DNA from: an uncultured Lachnospiraceae bacterium
GTDB lineage: Bacteria; Bacillota; Clostridia; Lachnospirales; Lachnospiraceae
Assembly: GCA_900551115.1 (NCBI GenBank)
Contig: URUY01000012.1
Location: 35,219-99,218, forward strand
Reading direction: 5' to 3'
Length of the DNA stretch: 64,000 nt
Made by a program: the position numbers and the translations under genes. The notes below the pieces were generated by a model. It searched no databases, was not told the origin of the DNA, and was given only the letters and a program-made list of their open reading frames with translations. This document shows positions 1 to 9,063 of the stretch, one piece after another (positions within the stretch are counted from its first letter, which is position 1; each line of letters opens with the position of its first letter).

Positions 1-1051
1 CAAACTTAACGTTGTCGCCAGGTCTTGCAGTTGTACGGGAATCAACTCTTGCAGTTACAGGGAACTCCTCAAGGTCAAAGTACAGATAAACTTCTGCACC
101 AAGTAATTCATAAACCTTGATGGTAGATTCAAATACACTGTTAGGAGAAGCTTCAATGTACATTTCAGAATCATATACGTCTTCAGGACGGATACCGAAA
201 GTAACAACCTTTCCGTCATAACCGCCGTCAATCAGTTTCTTGGACTTAGCGGGAGGAAGAGGAATGGTGTGACCTGCAATCTTTAAGTTGGCAACATCGC
301 CGGTTATTTCAACGGTTGCATCCAGGAAGTTCATCTGCGGTGAACCCATGAATCCTGCTACGAACAGGTTGCAAGGCTTCTCATACAGGTTCTGAGGTGT
401 ATCTACCTGCTGGATAACGCCGTCCTTCATAACAACGATTCTAGTACCCAGAGTCATAGCCTCTGTCTGGTCATGTGTTACATAGATGATGGTGGTGCCC
501 AGTCTCTGATGCAGTTTTGCAATCTCGATACGCATCTGCACACGAAGCTTTGCATCCAGGTTGGAAAGAGGCTCATCCATAAGGAATACCTTAGGATTAC
601 GAACGATTGCACGACCCATGGCAACACGCTGTCTCTGACCACCGGAAAGAGCCTTCGGCTTTCTGTCAAGAAGGGGTGTCAGGTCAAGAATCTTAGCAGC
701 GTCCTTAACCATCTTATCAATTTCATCCTTCGGTACTTTTCTTAACTTAAGACCAAAAGCCATATTGTCATATACAGACATATGAGGATACAGAGCGTAG
801 TTCTGGAATACCATCGCAATATCTCTGTCCTTAGGCTCTACGTCATTTACGATTCTATCACCAATCTTTAACTCACCGGAAGAAATGTCTTCCAAACCTG
901 CAATCATACGAAGGGTAGTAGACTTACCGCATCCGGAAGGACCTACAAAAATAATAAATTCCTGATCTGCAATTTCAAGGTTGAAATTCTTTACTGCTTC
1001 AAAACCATTGGGATATACCTTGCAGATATCTTTTAAAGATAAACTTGCCAT
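1..1051 (-). CDS. ugpC: Sugar ABC transporter ATP-binding protein, UgpC/MsmK/MalK type (3' end outside window)
   Basis: This is the ATPase subunit that energises carbohydrate ABC importers of the MalFGK type; one such ATPase often serves several permeases in Firmicutes. About 350 codons are visible and the family runs to about 370 residues, so only the last part of the C-terminal TOBE region is missing beyond base 1. Walker A (GPSGCGKST, residues 37-45), the signature LSGGQRQR and Walker B ([16 protein letters not shown]) are all readable by translating the minus strand. ATG at 1051 follows AAAGGAG. A TATACT box lies at 1113-1108 (minus) with no good -35, and the leader contains a small GATAC-GAAA-GTATC hairpin. 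No permease gene is adjacent, which fits a shared, unlinked ATPase. The assignment is firm; the sugar is unknown. Confidence 0.93.
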   Translation of the reverse strand, partial: MASLSLKDICKVYPNGFEAVKNFNLEIADQEFIIFVGPSGCGKSTTLRMIAGLEDISSGELKIGDRIVNDVEPKDRDIAMVFQNYALYPHMSVYDNMAFGLKLRKVPKDEIDKMVKDAAKILDLTPLLDRKPKALSGGQRQRVAMGRAIVRNPKVFLMDEPLSNLDAKLRVQMRIEIAKLHQRLGTTIIYVTHDQTEAMTLGTRIVVMKDGVIQQVDTPQNLYEKPCNLFVAGFMGSPQMNFLDATVEITGDVANLKIAGHTIPLPPAKSKKLIDGGYDGKVVTFGIRPEDVYDSEMYIEASPNSVFESTIKVYELLGAEVYLYFDLEEFPVTARVDSRTTARPGDNVKF

Positions 1052-1256
1052 AATTATGACTCCTTTCTGTCTATAAAGGATACTTTCGTATCAACTAATC
1101 TGAAACTAGTATACCGAAAAATCCATTTTACCGCTATACCACTATTTCACAAAGTTTTTTTCTGTGATTGTATGTTTTGCTTATTATCATCAAGCTTTTT
1201 TATTTGTTCCGACAAGTTGACCAAAATTAAATTCTTATCATATGCAGATTGAACAA

Positions 1257-1293
1257 AAACGCTCTTTTGCCATTGTCTGACAAAAGAGCGTTT
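1257..1293 (-). terminator. Hairpin terminator after the diguanylate cyclase gene
   Basis: A perfect 13-bp stem (AAACGCTCTTTTG with CAAAAGAGCGTTT) around an 11-nt loop lies 15 bases past the stop codon of the cyclase. On the minus strand it is followed by only a modest T-rich run (TTTGTT). The plus-strand side has a stronger T run, but no plus-strand gene ends here. Confidence 0.65.
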
Positions 1294-1307
1294 GCTTATA
1301 TATTTTT

Positions 1308-2792
1308 TTATTGTTTGTCATCACCGTAAAATGCGAGCTGATTCTTGCCGCGCTTCTTCGCTACATACAGGGCACGGTCTGCCGCTTTATACAAACCTTC
1401 AAAATCTTTGGCATCCCGAGGATATACCGCTGCGCCGATACTGGCTGAAGCCGAATATTTCACATAATCCCCCGCCTGAAATTCCTGAAAAAAGCGTTCC
1501 ACGCGGCGAGCCTCTAATTGAATAATCGACTCCTCTTTCATGTTTCTTAAATAGATAACAAATTCATCTCCGCCCATACGCCCTATAATATCTGTAGAAC
1601 GGAATTCTGACCGGATACGTGCGCCCAGAGTACGGAGTATTTCATCCCCAAAGGCATGCCCCATGGTATCGTTAATCTTTTTAAAATTATCGATGTCCAG
1701 TATAAACATCAGCCCCTGCTCATCAGGATTCTCCGCAATGCATTCTTTGATTTTTCTTTCGGTTGCTATCTTATTGTACAAATCCGTCAGAAGGTCCCTG
1801 TCCGCTTTGTCGGCAAGCTCCTTGCTTTTCTCACTGTCTCTAATGCGGGAGAGAATATTGACTACCACTATAACGCCTACAAACATCATCAGCGTAATCA
1901 AAATCTCCCACAGCATAACATTGCTGAATGCCCATTCCTTTGCTACGGCCTCATCAATATAGTCCTCGCTCACTCCGGCTACCAAATAAAAGGAGCTTGT
2001 CCCTACCGGTGCATAAACAAGTCCTCTGCCCTCTTTCTCATTACTGATATAGCTGATGCCGGCATTAAAATTCTGCACCCGAAAATACATTCTTTCTGTT
2101 ATCTGGTCAGCATTCCCTATCTGTTTCAGAAAAGAAAAGTAATCCTCAGTCTCCACACAAAGGCTGCTCTCTTTATCACCTGCCAAAGCCATGACCTGTC
2201 CCGACTGTTCCATCAGGATAAAGAACGCACCCTGTTCCATACCGGGCCTTTTTATTAGCTTCTCAAAATTTGTCATATCATAATAGCAGACAACATACTG
2301 CTTTGCGCTTTGCTGCAAAAGCACCGGAGATACCACAACAACCGCCGCTTTGTTATTGAGTCCGTCGTCTGTCACATAGATTATTTTCTTTTCACCCGTA
2401 CAGGCTTCTGCAAAGTATCCGGTAGTGCTTAAATCCACAGCTTCACCGTTCATGCGGTAGCCCATGCCGTCTGTTCCGCAGATTACCGCATCATAAACCT
2501 CTGCCGAATCGCGAAGCGCCTCCAAAATAACAGACTGCTCTTCTTTTGCCCCAAAGGTCCTTGCACAATAAGCAGCGGCGGTATCAGCGCTCTTTTGCAC
2601 TCCGTCAAGCATCTGTTCTACCCGTGCCGCATAGCCTCGTACCTGTGCAATTATTTTCTTTTCAACCTCTTCCCGTTCTTTCTGTTGCCCTGATATAGAG
2701 AATCGCATCAGCAGTATGATAACAATCAGTAGCAGAACGCCCACAGGAAACAGCCATTGCACGACATTCCTGTTTACACGTTTATTTTTCAT
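1308..2792 (-). CDS. Membrane-bound diguanylate cyclase (Cache-like sensor plus GGDEF)
   Basis: Makes cyclic di-GMP from two GTP in response to an extracellular signal. The 494-residue protein has a transmembrane helix near residues 12-30, an extracytoplasmic region of about 250 residues of Cache/PAS size, a second membrane helix near 285-310, and a C-terminal GGDEF domain. The active site reads GGDEF (about residues 407-411). RSTD sits five residues before it, which matches the RxxD inhibitory site, so product inhibition is expected. ATG at 2792 was chosen over an in-frame TTG at 2798 because the GAGG ribosome site lies 9 nt from the ATG and only 3 nt from the TTG. It stands alone between a terminator and yesL. 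The ligand is unknown. Confidence 0.93.
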   Translation of the reverse strand: MKNKRVNRNVVQWLFPVGVLLLIVIILLMRFSISGQQKEREEVEKKIIAQVRGYAARVEQMLDGVQKSADTAAAYCARTFGAKEEQSVILEALRDSAEVYDAVICGTDGMGYRMNGEAVDLSTTGYFAEACTGEKKIIYVTDDGLNNKAAVVVVSPVLLQQSAKQYVVCYYDMTNFEKLIKRPGMEQGAFFILMEQSGQVMALAGDKESSLCVETEDYFSFLKQIGNADQITERMYFRVQNFNAGISYISNEKEGRGLVYAPVGTSSFYLVAGVSEDYIDEAVAKEWAFSNVMLWEILITLMMFVGVIVVVNILSRIRDSEKSKELADKADRDLLTDLYNKIATERKIKECIAENPDEQGLMFILDIDNFKKINDTMGHAFGDEILRTLGARIRSEFRSTDIIGRMGGDEFVIYLRNMKEESIIQLEARRVERFFQEFQAGDYVKYSASASIGAAVYPRDAKDFEGLYKAADRALYVAKKRGKNQLAFYGDDKQ

Positions 2793-2928
2793 TATCAATT
2801 TCCTCTTCCTGCATATTGCCGGTCCGTCCGTAATATTTTCAAATGCTTCTGTTTTAGAAATATCCCTTCAATCCCTAACCCTTTATATCAATTAAACTCT
2901 AACCCTTTCTGTTACTTAAAAATTGTTT

Positions 2929-3669
2929 CTAAGGCTGCTTTTCCTCTCCCAGCATGGGCTTATCGCTGAAGATTTTCCCCGAATCCTCATCTGTTTCACC
3001 GTCTGCAGGCTCTGAATCTTCTTTACCTTCGTTTTCCTCTTCCAGTCTTTCTCTGATTTTACCTTCCAGCTTCTTAAACATCTTATTGTATAACACGGCG
3101 CTTACATATACCGGCACCGAAATTCCGAATACAAACACTAACGGAAATATCCTGAGGCTCAAAAACAAAAGCACATATGGCAGTACATATACAATTATCA
3201 TCAATAAAGTCCTGGGCATTTGGATAATGCTCAGCGCAAATGCATTCTTAATAGTCTTTGGCAGCGTATTGATAAACTTTGCCTGTACCGGAAACACCCA
3301 CAGCACCATAAACAGAAATAAAATACCTGCCGCCATGATAATAACCTGAAACACCTGCGGAAAATCAATTTTCGTATACTTTATAATATAATAGTCCGCT
3401 CCCAGCACTGCCACTACAAGCAGTATCAAAAGCCAGATAAGCGTGGACTGCTTAAAATTTGTCTTAAAAGCCTTAAAAAACTCCCTTGTAACATACCCTT
3501 CTTCGTTACGGAGCATCTTAAGCGCCACATAATGCGCCGAAGTCAGCGCTGCGCCTGCCGTAATTATGGGAATACAGCAAAAAAGCGTCAGCATATTAAG
3601 CCACATAAGATCTGCCACCTTGTTGAGCCATCGAATCAACGGACTGTCTAAATCAAACAATTTACTCAT
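2929..3669 (-). CDS. YesL family (DUF624) membrane protein
   Basis: A 246-residue membrane protein of the YesL/DUF624 family, which is often found with sugar ABC transporters; its molecular role is not established. The N-terminus (a short hydrophilic start, then DSPLIRWLNKVADLMWLN) is typical of the family. Hydrophobic segments are visible near residues 20-45, 80-105, 110-135, 145-170 and 175-200. The tail is strongly acidic (EEENEGKEDSEPADGETDED). ATG at 3669 was chosen because AAGGTG precedes it at good spacing; an in-frame ATG 15 bases upstream overlaps that site. The neighbouring genes do not suggest a substrate. Confidence 0.85.
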   Translation of the reverse strand: MSKLFDLDSPLIRWLNKVADLMWLNMLTLFCCIPIITAGAALTSAHYVALKMLRNEEGYVTREFFKAFKTNFKQSTLIWLLILLVVAVLGADYYIIKYTKIDFPQVFQVIIMAAGILFLFMVLWVFPVQAKFINTLPKTIKNAFALSIIQMPRTLLMIIVYVLPYVLLFLSLRIFPLVFVFGISVPVYVSAVLYNKMFKKLEGKIRERLEEENEGKEDSEPADGETDEDSGKIFSDKPMLGEEKQP

Positions 3670-3717
3670 ATAAGCACCTTCCATTCTGCCATTTTATATC
3701 CTCACTCCCACCGCTTC

Positions 3718-4200
3718 TCACAAGAATTTTTCCATGGAGGTCACACGTATCCCCGAAAACTCCTCCTCGGGAGAACAGATATGAAATCCTATCCTGCGGT
3801 AAAATCCCAACGCATAAGGAGCCGCCTTAACAGACATGAAAAGCTCCTTCCTTTCCCTCTTTAAAAAATCTCCCATCTGTCTTATCAGTTCCCGTCCCAC
3901 GCCTTTTCTGTGATATTTTTCTTCTACAAAAAGAAGCGAGATGTGGTTTCCGTTCCGCACGGAAACGGCTCCGATAACCTTCCCCTTATCAAGTGCTATC
4001 AGCATCAGATAACTGCCTTCGAGAAACATCCGGTATATTCTTCCATCCGTAATAAAGTCCCGGAAATTAGCTATCCCTTCTTCTGTATAATCCTCTGCCT
4101 CGAACCGCATAAACGTTTTCCATATCATATCCATGGTCGCCGTCCAGTCTTCAGGGGTTGCCCACCGTACCTCATATGGCACTGCTTTTGCTTTTCCCAT
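3718..4200 (-). CDS. GNAT family N-acetyltransferase
   Basis: A 160-residue acetyl-CoA-dependent acetyltransferase. The GNAT core is recognisable: a strand with VIGAVSVRNGNHISLLFV, then the acetyl-CoA loop YHRKGVGRELIRQM (R/Q-x-x-G-x-G/A type), then a helix and ALGFYRRIGFHI near the C-terminus. Length and domain order are standard for a single-domain member. The substrate (small molecule, peptide or protein) cannot be told from the sequence. It lies 48 bases upstream of yesL on the same strand and could share a transcript with it. Confidence 0.88.
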   Translation of the reverse strand: MGKAKAVPYEVRWATPEDWTATMDMIWKTFMRFEAEDYTEEGIANFRDFITDGRIYRMFLEGSYLMLIALDKGKVIGAVSVRNGNHISLLFVEEKYHRKGVGRELIRQMGDFLKRERKELFMSVKAAPYALGFYRRIGFHICSPEEEFSGIRVTSMEKFL

Positions 4201-4275
4201 TTCCGTTTATCCCTTTCAGTCAATGCATTTCCGAATCCCCGGTACAATACATCATTAAGTTAAATCATACCAAAT

Positions 4276-5244
4276 TTACCCTCGAATAGCAAGGAACTTT
4301 TCAATCCATTCTCCTATATCCTCCATGACCTTTTGTCTGTCCAGTTCATTTAACAGCTCATGCCTGTCATCAGGATACAGCTTCAGTTCCATGCAGGTCA
4401 GTCCCGCCTCAGAAAGGGACTTATATGCCTTCTTCACGCCCCTGCCATAACCGCCTACCGGGTCTTCCTCTCCGGATGCTACCAGAATCGGGAGCTTTTT
4501 AGGTATCTTTGCAAGATTTTCCTTCTTTTTAGCACGGGAAATCAGCTCTGATAATGTCTTAAAGCCGTTCACCGTAAACACGAAGCCGCAATCCTCATCC
4601 GCAATATATTCCGCAACCTTTTTTTCATCCCTGGAAAGCCAGTCAAATGCCGTCCTCTGTTCTTTTATGCGATTGTTGTAGCTGCCAAAAGCGGCTTTGT
4701 CAAGGAAACGGCTTACATGCTTCTGCCCCTGAAAAGCTCCCTGCAACGCAGCAAGCATTTTAGAAAGACCAAGCAGAGCGCCGGACTGCATACCTGTTCC
4801 AAGAATCGCAGCCCCGTCAATTCCCGTGCCATACCGGCAGATATAATTCCTTAAGATGAAGGAGCCCATACTGTGACCAACAATAAAATACGGCACTCCC
4901 GGATACAGCTCCTGCGTGATTTTTTTCAGGCGGTGTACGTCTCTGACTACCACCGTAGCAGGGTCCTGTTCACAAAAATATCCTTTTGTTCCTCCCTCCG
5001 GCACGCTCTTTCCGTGTCCCAAATGGTCCTCCCCCGTTACCACAAAATTCCTTTCCGTCAAAAATACCGCAAACTCCTCATATCTCTCCGCATATTCTGC
5101 CATACCGTGTACAAGCTGTACCACTGCCGCCACGTTTTCACTGTCGGGCATCCATCTGACCGCGTGTATTTTGGAGCTGTTGTCTCTGGAGTCAAAATAG
5201 AATTCTTCTTTTCTCATAATAGTACCCATGCCTTTCCCGTACAT
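4276..5244 (-). CDS. Alpha/beta hydrolase, monoacylglycerol lipase / lysophospholipase type
   Basis: A 322-residue serine hydrolase of the Hydrolase_4 group, probably cleaving a fatty-acyl ester such as a monoacylglycerol. Visible landmarks are the oxyanion region QLVHGMAEYAERY, the DHLGHGKS loop, the nucleophile elbow VGHSMGS, an Asp in SGEEDPVGGYGRG and a C-terminal His in YPDDRHELLNE. There is no signal peptide, so it is cytoplasmic. ATG at 5244 is the longest plausible start; ATG at 5217 (MRKEEFYF) is an alternative, and neither has a strong ribosome site. The family is clear and the substrate is inferred. Confidence 0.85.
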   Translation of the reverse strand: MYGKGMGTIMRKEEFYFDSRDNSSKIHAVRWMPDSENVAAVVQLVHGMAEYAERYEEFAVFLTERNFVVTGEDHLGHGKSVPEGGTKGYFCEQDPATVVVRDVHRLKKITQELYPGVPYFIVGHSMGSFILRNYICRYGTGIDGAAILGTGMQSGALLGLSKMLAALQGAFQGQKHVSRFLDKAAFGSYNNRIKEQRTAFDWLSRDEKKVAEYIADEDCGFVFTVNGFKTLSELISRAKKKENLAKIPKKLPILVASGEEDPVGGYGRGVKKAYKSLSEAGLTCMELKLYPDDRHELLNELDRQKVMEDIGEWIEKFLAIRG

Positions 5245-5273
5245 GCTTTCTCTTCTGAAAACCGATACGTTAA

Positions 5274-5308
5274 AAATGCATGATCCGATATATCCGAACC
5301 ATGCATTT
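5274..5308 (-). terminator. Stem-loop after metG
   Basis: Inverted arms AAATGCATG / CATGCATTT separated by 17 bases lie 57 bases past the metG stop, and on the minus strand TTT continues after the stem. It is a probable intrinsic terminator separating metG from the hydrolase gene. Confidence 0.5.
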
Positions 5309-5364
5309 ATTATACACTATCACACTGAATATTTTAAGAGCTTTTTTATGCAATTTGCATAAAA

Positions 5365-7362
5365 TCAGCAAATTTCTGCACCGGCAGGCATTTCCTTTTC
5401 AGGAGTCATAAGCGCCAGTTTTCCCTCCGCATCCTCGGCACAGAGAAGCATGCCTTCCGATACCACGCCTGCTAAGGTAGCCGGTTTTAAGTTCGTAAGC
5501 ACCATCACCTTTTTACCCACCATTTCCTCCGGGGTGTAATGTGCTTTGATACCGGATACAATCTGTCTTACCTGACTGCCGATTTTCACCTTGGAGCAAA
5601 GCAGCTTTTTAGACTTCGGCACTGCTTCACAGGCAATGATTTCTCCTACCTGAAACTGCAGCTTTGCAAAATCCTCATAAGAGATTTCCGTCTTTGCCTC
5701 AATATCTATCACTGCTTCGTCCGTGTTTGAAGCCTCCGCAGCCTGACCGTCTGCTTTCTCTGCTTCCGCACGTCTTGCCGCATACATAGCTTCCGCTTTT
5801 TCCTTAACCTCAGTTGCATCCTGTCTTGCAAACAGAATTTCCGGCGTTTCCACTACCCTGCTGCCGTCAGGATAAAGACCGGTCTGTGTAAGTGCATCAA
5901 AGCTTCTAAGCTTTGTATTAAACTGTGCCGCAATTTTTTCTGCCGTCCCGGGCATAAACGGCGCCAACAGTGACGCGCCTGTCATAATTCCATCAGCCAG
6001 ATTATAAAGCACCGTGGCAAGCCTGTCCGCTTTTTCCGGCTCCTTAGCCAGCTTCCAGGGCTCCGTTTCATCAATATATTTGTTACAGCGTTTAAACAGG
6101 GCAAAGATTTCCGTAAGAGCGTCTGCCACCCTTAAATCCTCCATCTTCCCATTGACCTTTTCCAAAACGCCGGTCTGAACTGCCTTTAAGTCCTCGTCAA
6201 TCGCTGTTTCTTCCGCCGTACCGGTCTTTTTATTGCACAGCACGCCGCCAAAATATTTGTTGCTCATGGAAATGGTACGGTTTACCAGATTGCCCAGGGT
6301 GTTTGCCAGGTCTGAATTTAACCTCTCCACCATTAAATCCCAGGTAATCACGCCGTCATTTTCAAAGGGCATCTCATGGAGTACAAAATATCTTACCGCG
6401 TCCACGCCGAAGAACTCCACCAAATCATCGGCATAGATAACATTGCCCTTGGACTTGCTCATCTTACCGTCTCCCTGTAAAAGCCAGGGATGTCCGAATA
6501 CCTGCTTAGGCAGGGGCTCGCCCAGTGCCATCAAAAAGATGGGCCAGTAAATGGTATGGAAACGGATAATATCTTTACCAATCAAATGCAAATCGGCAGG
6601 CCAGAGCTTTTGATACTGTTCTGAGCTGTTGCCGTCCGCATCATAACCGATACCGGTGATATAGTTTGTCAGAGCATCCAGCCATACATAAACAACATGC
6701 CTGTCATCAAAATCCACCGGAATCCCCCATTTAAAAGAGGTTCTGGATACACACAAATCCTGCAGGCCCGGCAGAAGGAAATTGTTCATCATCTCATTCT
6801 TTCTGGAAACCGGCTGAATGAATTCAGGGTGGGCATTGATATGGGCAATCAGCTTGTCTGCATATTTGCTCATTTTAAAGAAGTACGCCTCTTCCTTCGC
6901 CGGCTTTACTTCCCTGCCGCAGTCAGGACATTTGCCGTCTGCAAGCTGGGATTCCGTCCAGAAGGACTCGCAGGGTGTACAATAAAGCCCTTCATACGCC
7001 CCCTTATAAATATCCCCCTGATTGTAAAGCTTCTTAAATATCTTCTGCACCTGTTTCTCATGGAAATCATCCGTTGTCCTGATGAATTTGTCATAGGAAA
7101 CATCCAGCATATCGCACAAATCTCTGATAACGCCTGCCACATTATCAACGAAGGCCTTGGGTGTAATCCCTGCCTCCTCCGCTTTCAGTTCAATCTTCTG
7201 TCCATGCTCATCCGTTCCGGTCTGGAAAAAAACGTCATAGCCCTGGGCTCTTTTATACCTGGCAATGCTGTCCGCCAGCACCACTTCGTAATTGTTGCCT
7301 ATATGGGGCTTGCCGGAGGTATAGGCAATCGCTGTTGTAATATAATACTTTTCTCTGTTCAT
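5365..7362 (-). CDS. metG: Methionine--tRNA ligase
   Basis: Charges tRNA-Met for initiation and elongation. The 665-residue protein carries the class I HIGH motif as PHIGN near residue 20, a four-cysteine zinc knuckle (CTPC...CPDC) near 125-145, the KMSKS loop (GKMSKSKGN) near 295-305, an anticodon-binding helical domain, and a C-terminal tRNA-binding (EMAP/Trbp111-like) domain starting at FAKLQFQVGEI near residue 560. A linker rich in Ala and Glu joins the last two. Length matches MetG proteins with the C-terminal dimerisation domain. Expression is controlled by the methionine T-box leader immediately upstream. Confidence 0.98.
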   Translation of the reverse strand: MNREKYYITTAIAYTSGKPHIGNNYEVVLADSIARYKRAQGYDVFFQTGTDEHGQKIELKAEEAGITPKAFVDNVAGVIRDLCDMLDVSYDKFIRTTDDFHEKQVQKIFKKLYNQGDIYKGAYEGLYCTPCESFWTESQLADGKCPDCGREVKPAKEEAYFFKMSKYADKLIAHINAHPEFIQPVSRKNEMMNNFLLPGLQDLCVSRTSFKWGIPVDFDDRHVVYVWLDALTNYITGIGYDADGNSSEQYQKLWPADLHLIGKDIIRFHTIYWPIFLMALGEPLPKQVFGHPWLLQGDGKMSKSKGNVIYADDLVEFFGVDAVRYFVLHEMPFENDGVITWDLMVERLNSDLANTLGNLVNRTISMSNKYFGGVLCNKKTGTAEETAIDEDLKAVQTGVLEKVNGKMEDLRVADALTEIFALFKRCNKYIDETEPWKLAKEPEKADRLATVLYNLADGIMTGASLLAPFMPGTAEKIAAQFNTKLRSFDALTQTGLYPDGSRVVETPEILFARQDATEVKEKAEAMYAARRAEAEKADGQAAEASNTDEAVIDIEAKTEISYEDFAKLQFQVGEIIACEAVPKSKKLLCSKVKIGSQVRQIVSGIKAHYTPEEMVGKKVMVLTNLKPATLAGVVSEGMLLCAEDAEGKLALMTPEKEMPAGAEIC

Positions 7363-7414
7363 TTTCCTGCTTCCTTTCTTTAATCAATTTAGTGTGACAA
7401 GGCCATTCCTGCAA

Positions 7415-7809
7415 ATTAAAAAAGCCCGCCTTCCCACCTTTACGGTGTAAGAAGACGAGCCATCAACCCGTGTTACCACTTCTCTTTATCCTTTTCTCAC
7501 GAAAAAGACCTCAAAAGGTGTCAAATAACACCTGCCGCTATAACAGGCGGACCTGTTGCAGCCTTACCGCGCAGGTAGGAATCCGGCTGCTCTTTAGCAA
7601 CCCTTCCATCCCGATGCCCGGCTCGGTACACTGCTCAGAAGCCATGTTCCCTATACAAGCATTTTCTTCCTCTCAGCATATATGCGCCGCCGGCTTCCTT
7701 CTGATGCCGCTGCGCACGGAATTCGTCTGACAAAAAACGCATTCCGGAAGATTCTCTGTAAAACAATTCTATAGGTACTCTCTTCGTCACTGCTTTTATC
7801 TGTTTTATG
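7415..7809 (-). promoter_or_regulatory. T-box leader controlling metG
   Basis: Read on the minus strand, the leader starts near 7809. It shows a T-box stem I entry (GACGAAGAGAGTA, about 7787-7775), the antiterminator core AGAAGTGGTAACACGGG (about 7486-7470), and a terminator whose arms GCTCGTCTTC and GGAAGGCGGGC pair with G-U allowed before TTTTTT at about 7422-7417. The most likely specifier codon is ATG at 7645-7643, preceded by GAAC and followed by a purine, which agrees with metG downstream. Uncharged tRNA-Met should favour the antiterminator and turn metG on. The specifier position is my inference; the T-box call itself is strong. Confidence 0.92.
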
Positions 7810-7815
7810 CTTGTT

Positions 7816-7844
7816 AGGTTAGCACAAAGTTTTTTTCTTGTCAA
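7816..7844 (-). promoter_or_regulatory. Promoter of the metG T-box transcript
   Basis: On the minus strand TTGACA (7844-7839), a 17-base spacer and TAACCT (7821-7816) form a good housekeeping-type promoter. Its -35 overlaps one arm of an inverted repeat (AACCGGCATA / TATGCCGGTT, 7843-7873) that lies just past natB and may help end natB transcription, although no T run follows it on that strand. Confidence 0.75.
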
Positions 7845-7881
7845 CCGGCATATACTGACTGTTTATGCCGGTTTTTAGGGT

Positions 7882-9063
7882 TTATTTGGAGAACATAACC
7901 TTTTCACTGTTAAACAGTCTGGTAAGCAGCCATGCCAGCACTCCTGCAATGATTACATTGGCAGCCATGGTTACTGCCATCTGTACCGGCTGATAGGTAA
8001 AGGAGAAAATACCGTGCATGCACTGTACGCTGTTGTAAAGCGGAATAAGGAATATTCCCATCCCCTTCTCTCCGTCACCGCCAAACATAGGTATCAGGCT
8101 TACTAGCATGACGATAATCATCAGAGGTGCTACCGCTGTTGAAGCTTCCTTGATATTCTTTGCAAAGGCTGAAATAACGGAGATGAGGGATACCAGTACA
8201 AGTACAGTAGTCAGAATGATTCCCAAAAGCAGCAGATAATCGGAAATCACGTAAACACCTGCATTCATGCCCGATTCGGCACCGCCCATCATTTTAGGTA
8301 AGGACAGCATAGTACCCGCAAAGCTGGAAACCCCGGCAAGCAGTGCAATACAGCTTAAGCTGATAATCTTACCCAACGCAAGGGCGCTTCGTTTCATGGG
8401 CGTAACAAGCAGGGTGGCAATGGTGCCTCTTTCCTTTTCACCGGCAATCGCCTCCGGCGCCACAGAGATACAGCCGCTGTACATAAAGGTCATAAGAAGC
8501 ATGGGCAGCAGCATGGCAAACATCTGTCCGGTCACATCTTTTTCCGTAGCCAGATCAAAGCTGCCTTCTCCGGCATTTACATCAAATTTGTTAGTCATGG
8601 AGGTTTCATAAGCATCCAGTATTTCCGTCAGCACATTGCGCATCTTTGTGGATTCCGATTCCGTGGAATTATAATAAATTTCCACATTGGGAGCATTTTC
8701 TCCCCCGGTCACGTCATAAGCCTCTACCTTCGCAGAAAAATCTGCGGGAAAAACTACCAGTACATCTGCATTCTTGTCTTTGATTTCCGTCTTTATATCC
8801 TCGGCTTCACCGTCAGAAATTTCTGTCCACTCTGCAGAAATGCCGTCAAATGCAGCTGTAAGCTCCTCCGGCATATTCTGCACATATGCCTTTGCCACAT
8901 AGGTATCATCCGTCTGAAATTCCTTCATCATGCCTTCGCCCATAAAGGAATAAATCAGATAAATCAAAAGTCCCGGCATTAAAACTGTGGTAAACACCAT
9001 TCTTTTATCCTTGAAAAACCGGGCAAATTCCTTTTTTATAATTGTCATCATATTCTCTTTCAT
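7882..9063 (-). CDS. ABC-2 type transporter permease, NatB-like
   Basis: Membrane half of an ABC exporter. The 393-residue protein has an N-terminal membrane helix (VFTTVLMPGLLIYLIYSFMG), a large extracytoplasmic domain of about 140 residues, and then five or so C-terminal helices starting near residue 180. This is the layout of NatB and of ABC-2 permeases with an extended first loop (ABC2_membrane_3). GEKERGTIATLLVTPMKRS is the conserved cytoplasmic coupling segment. Its ATG overlaps the stop of the ATPase gene by 4 bases (ATGA), so translation is probably coupled. Sodium export is known for NatAB, but the substrate here is unproven. Confidence 0.9.
   Translation of the reverse strand: MKENMMTIIKKEFARFFKDKRMVFTTVLMPGLLIYLIYSFMGEGMMKEFQTDDTYVAKAYVQNMPEELTAAFDGISAEWTEISDGEAEDIKTEIKDKNADVLVVFPADFSAKVEAYDVTGGENAPNVEIYYNSTESESTKMRNVLTEILDAYETSMTNKFDVNAGEGSFDLATEKDVTGQMFAMLLPMLLMTFMYSGCISVAPEAIAGEKERGTIATLLVTPMKRSALALGKIISLSCIALLAGVSSFAGTMLSLPKMMGGAESGMNAGVYVISDYLLLLGIILTTVLVLVSLISVISAFAKNIKEASTAVAPLMIIVMLVSLIPMFGGDGEKGMGIFLIPLYNSVQCMHGIFSFTYQPVQMAVTMAANVIIAGVLAWLLTRLFNSEKVMFSK

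Noticed and set aside
1656..2258. A 200-codon plus-strand frame over the diguanylate cyclase
   Set aside because: Antisense to a gene with clear GGDEF and membrane motifs; no start signal and no recognisable protein features.
7635..7844. A 69-codon minus-strand frame upstream of metG
   Set aside because: It lies in the T-box leader, and its sequence is explained by conserved RNA elements; no suitable ribosome site.
7843..7873. Inverted repeat after natB considered as its main terminator
   Set aside because: The T run lies on the wrong side for the minus-strand gene, and the repeat overlaps the -35 of the metG promoter, so its role is uncertain.
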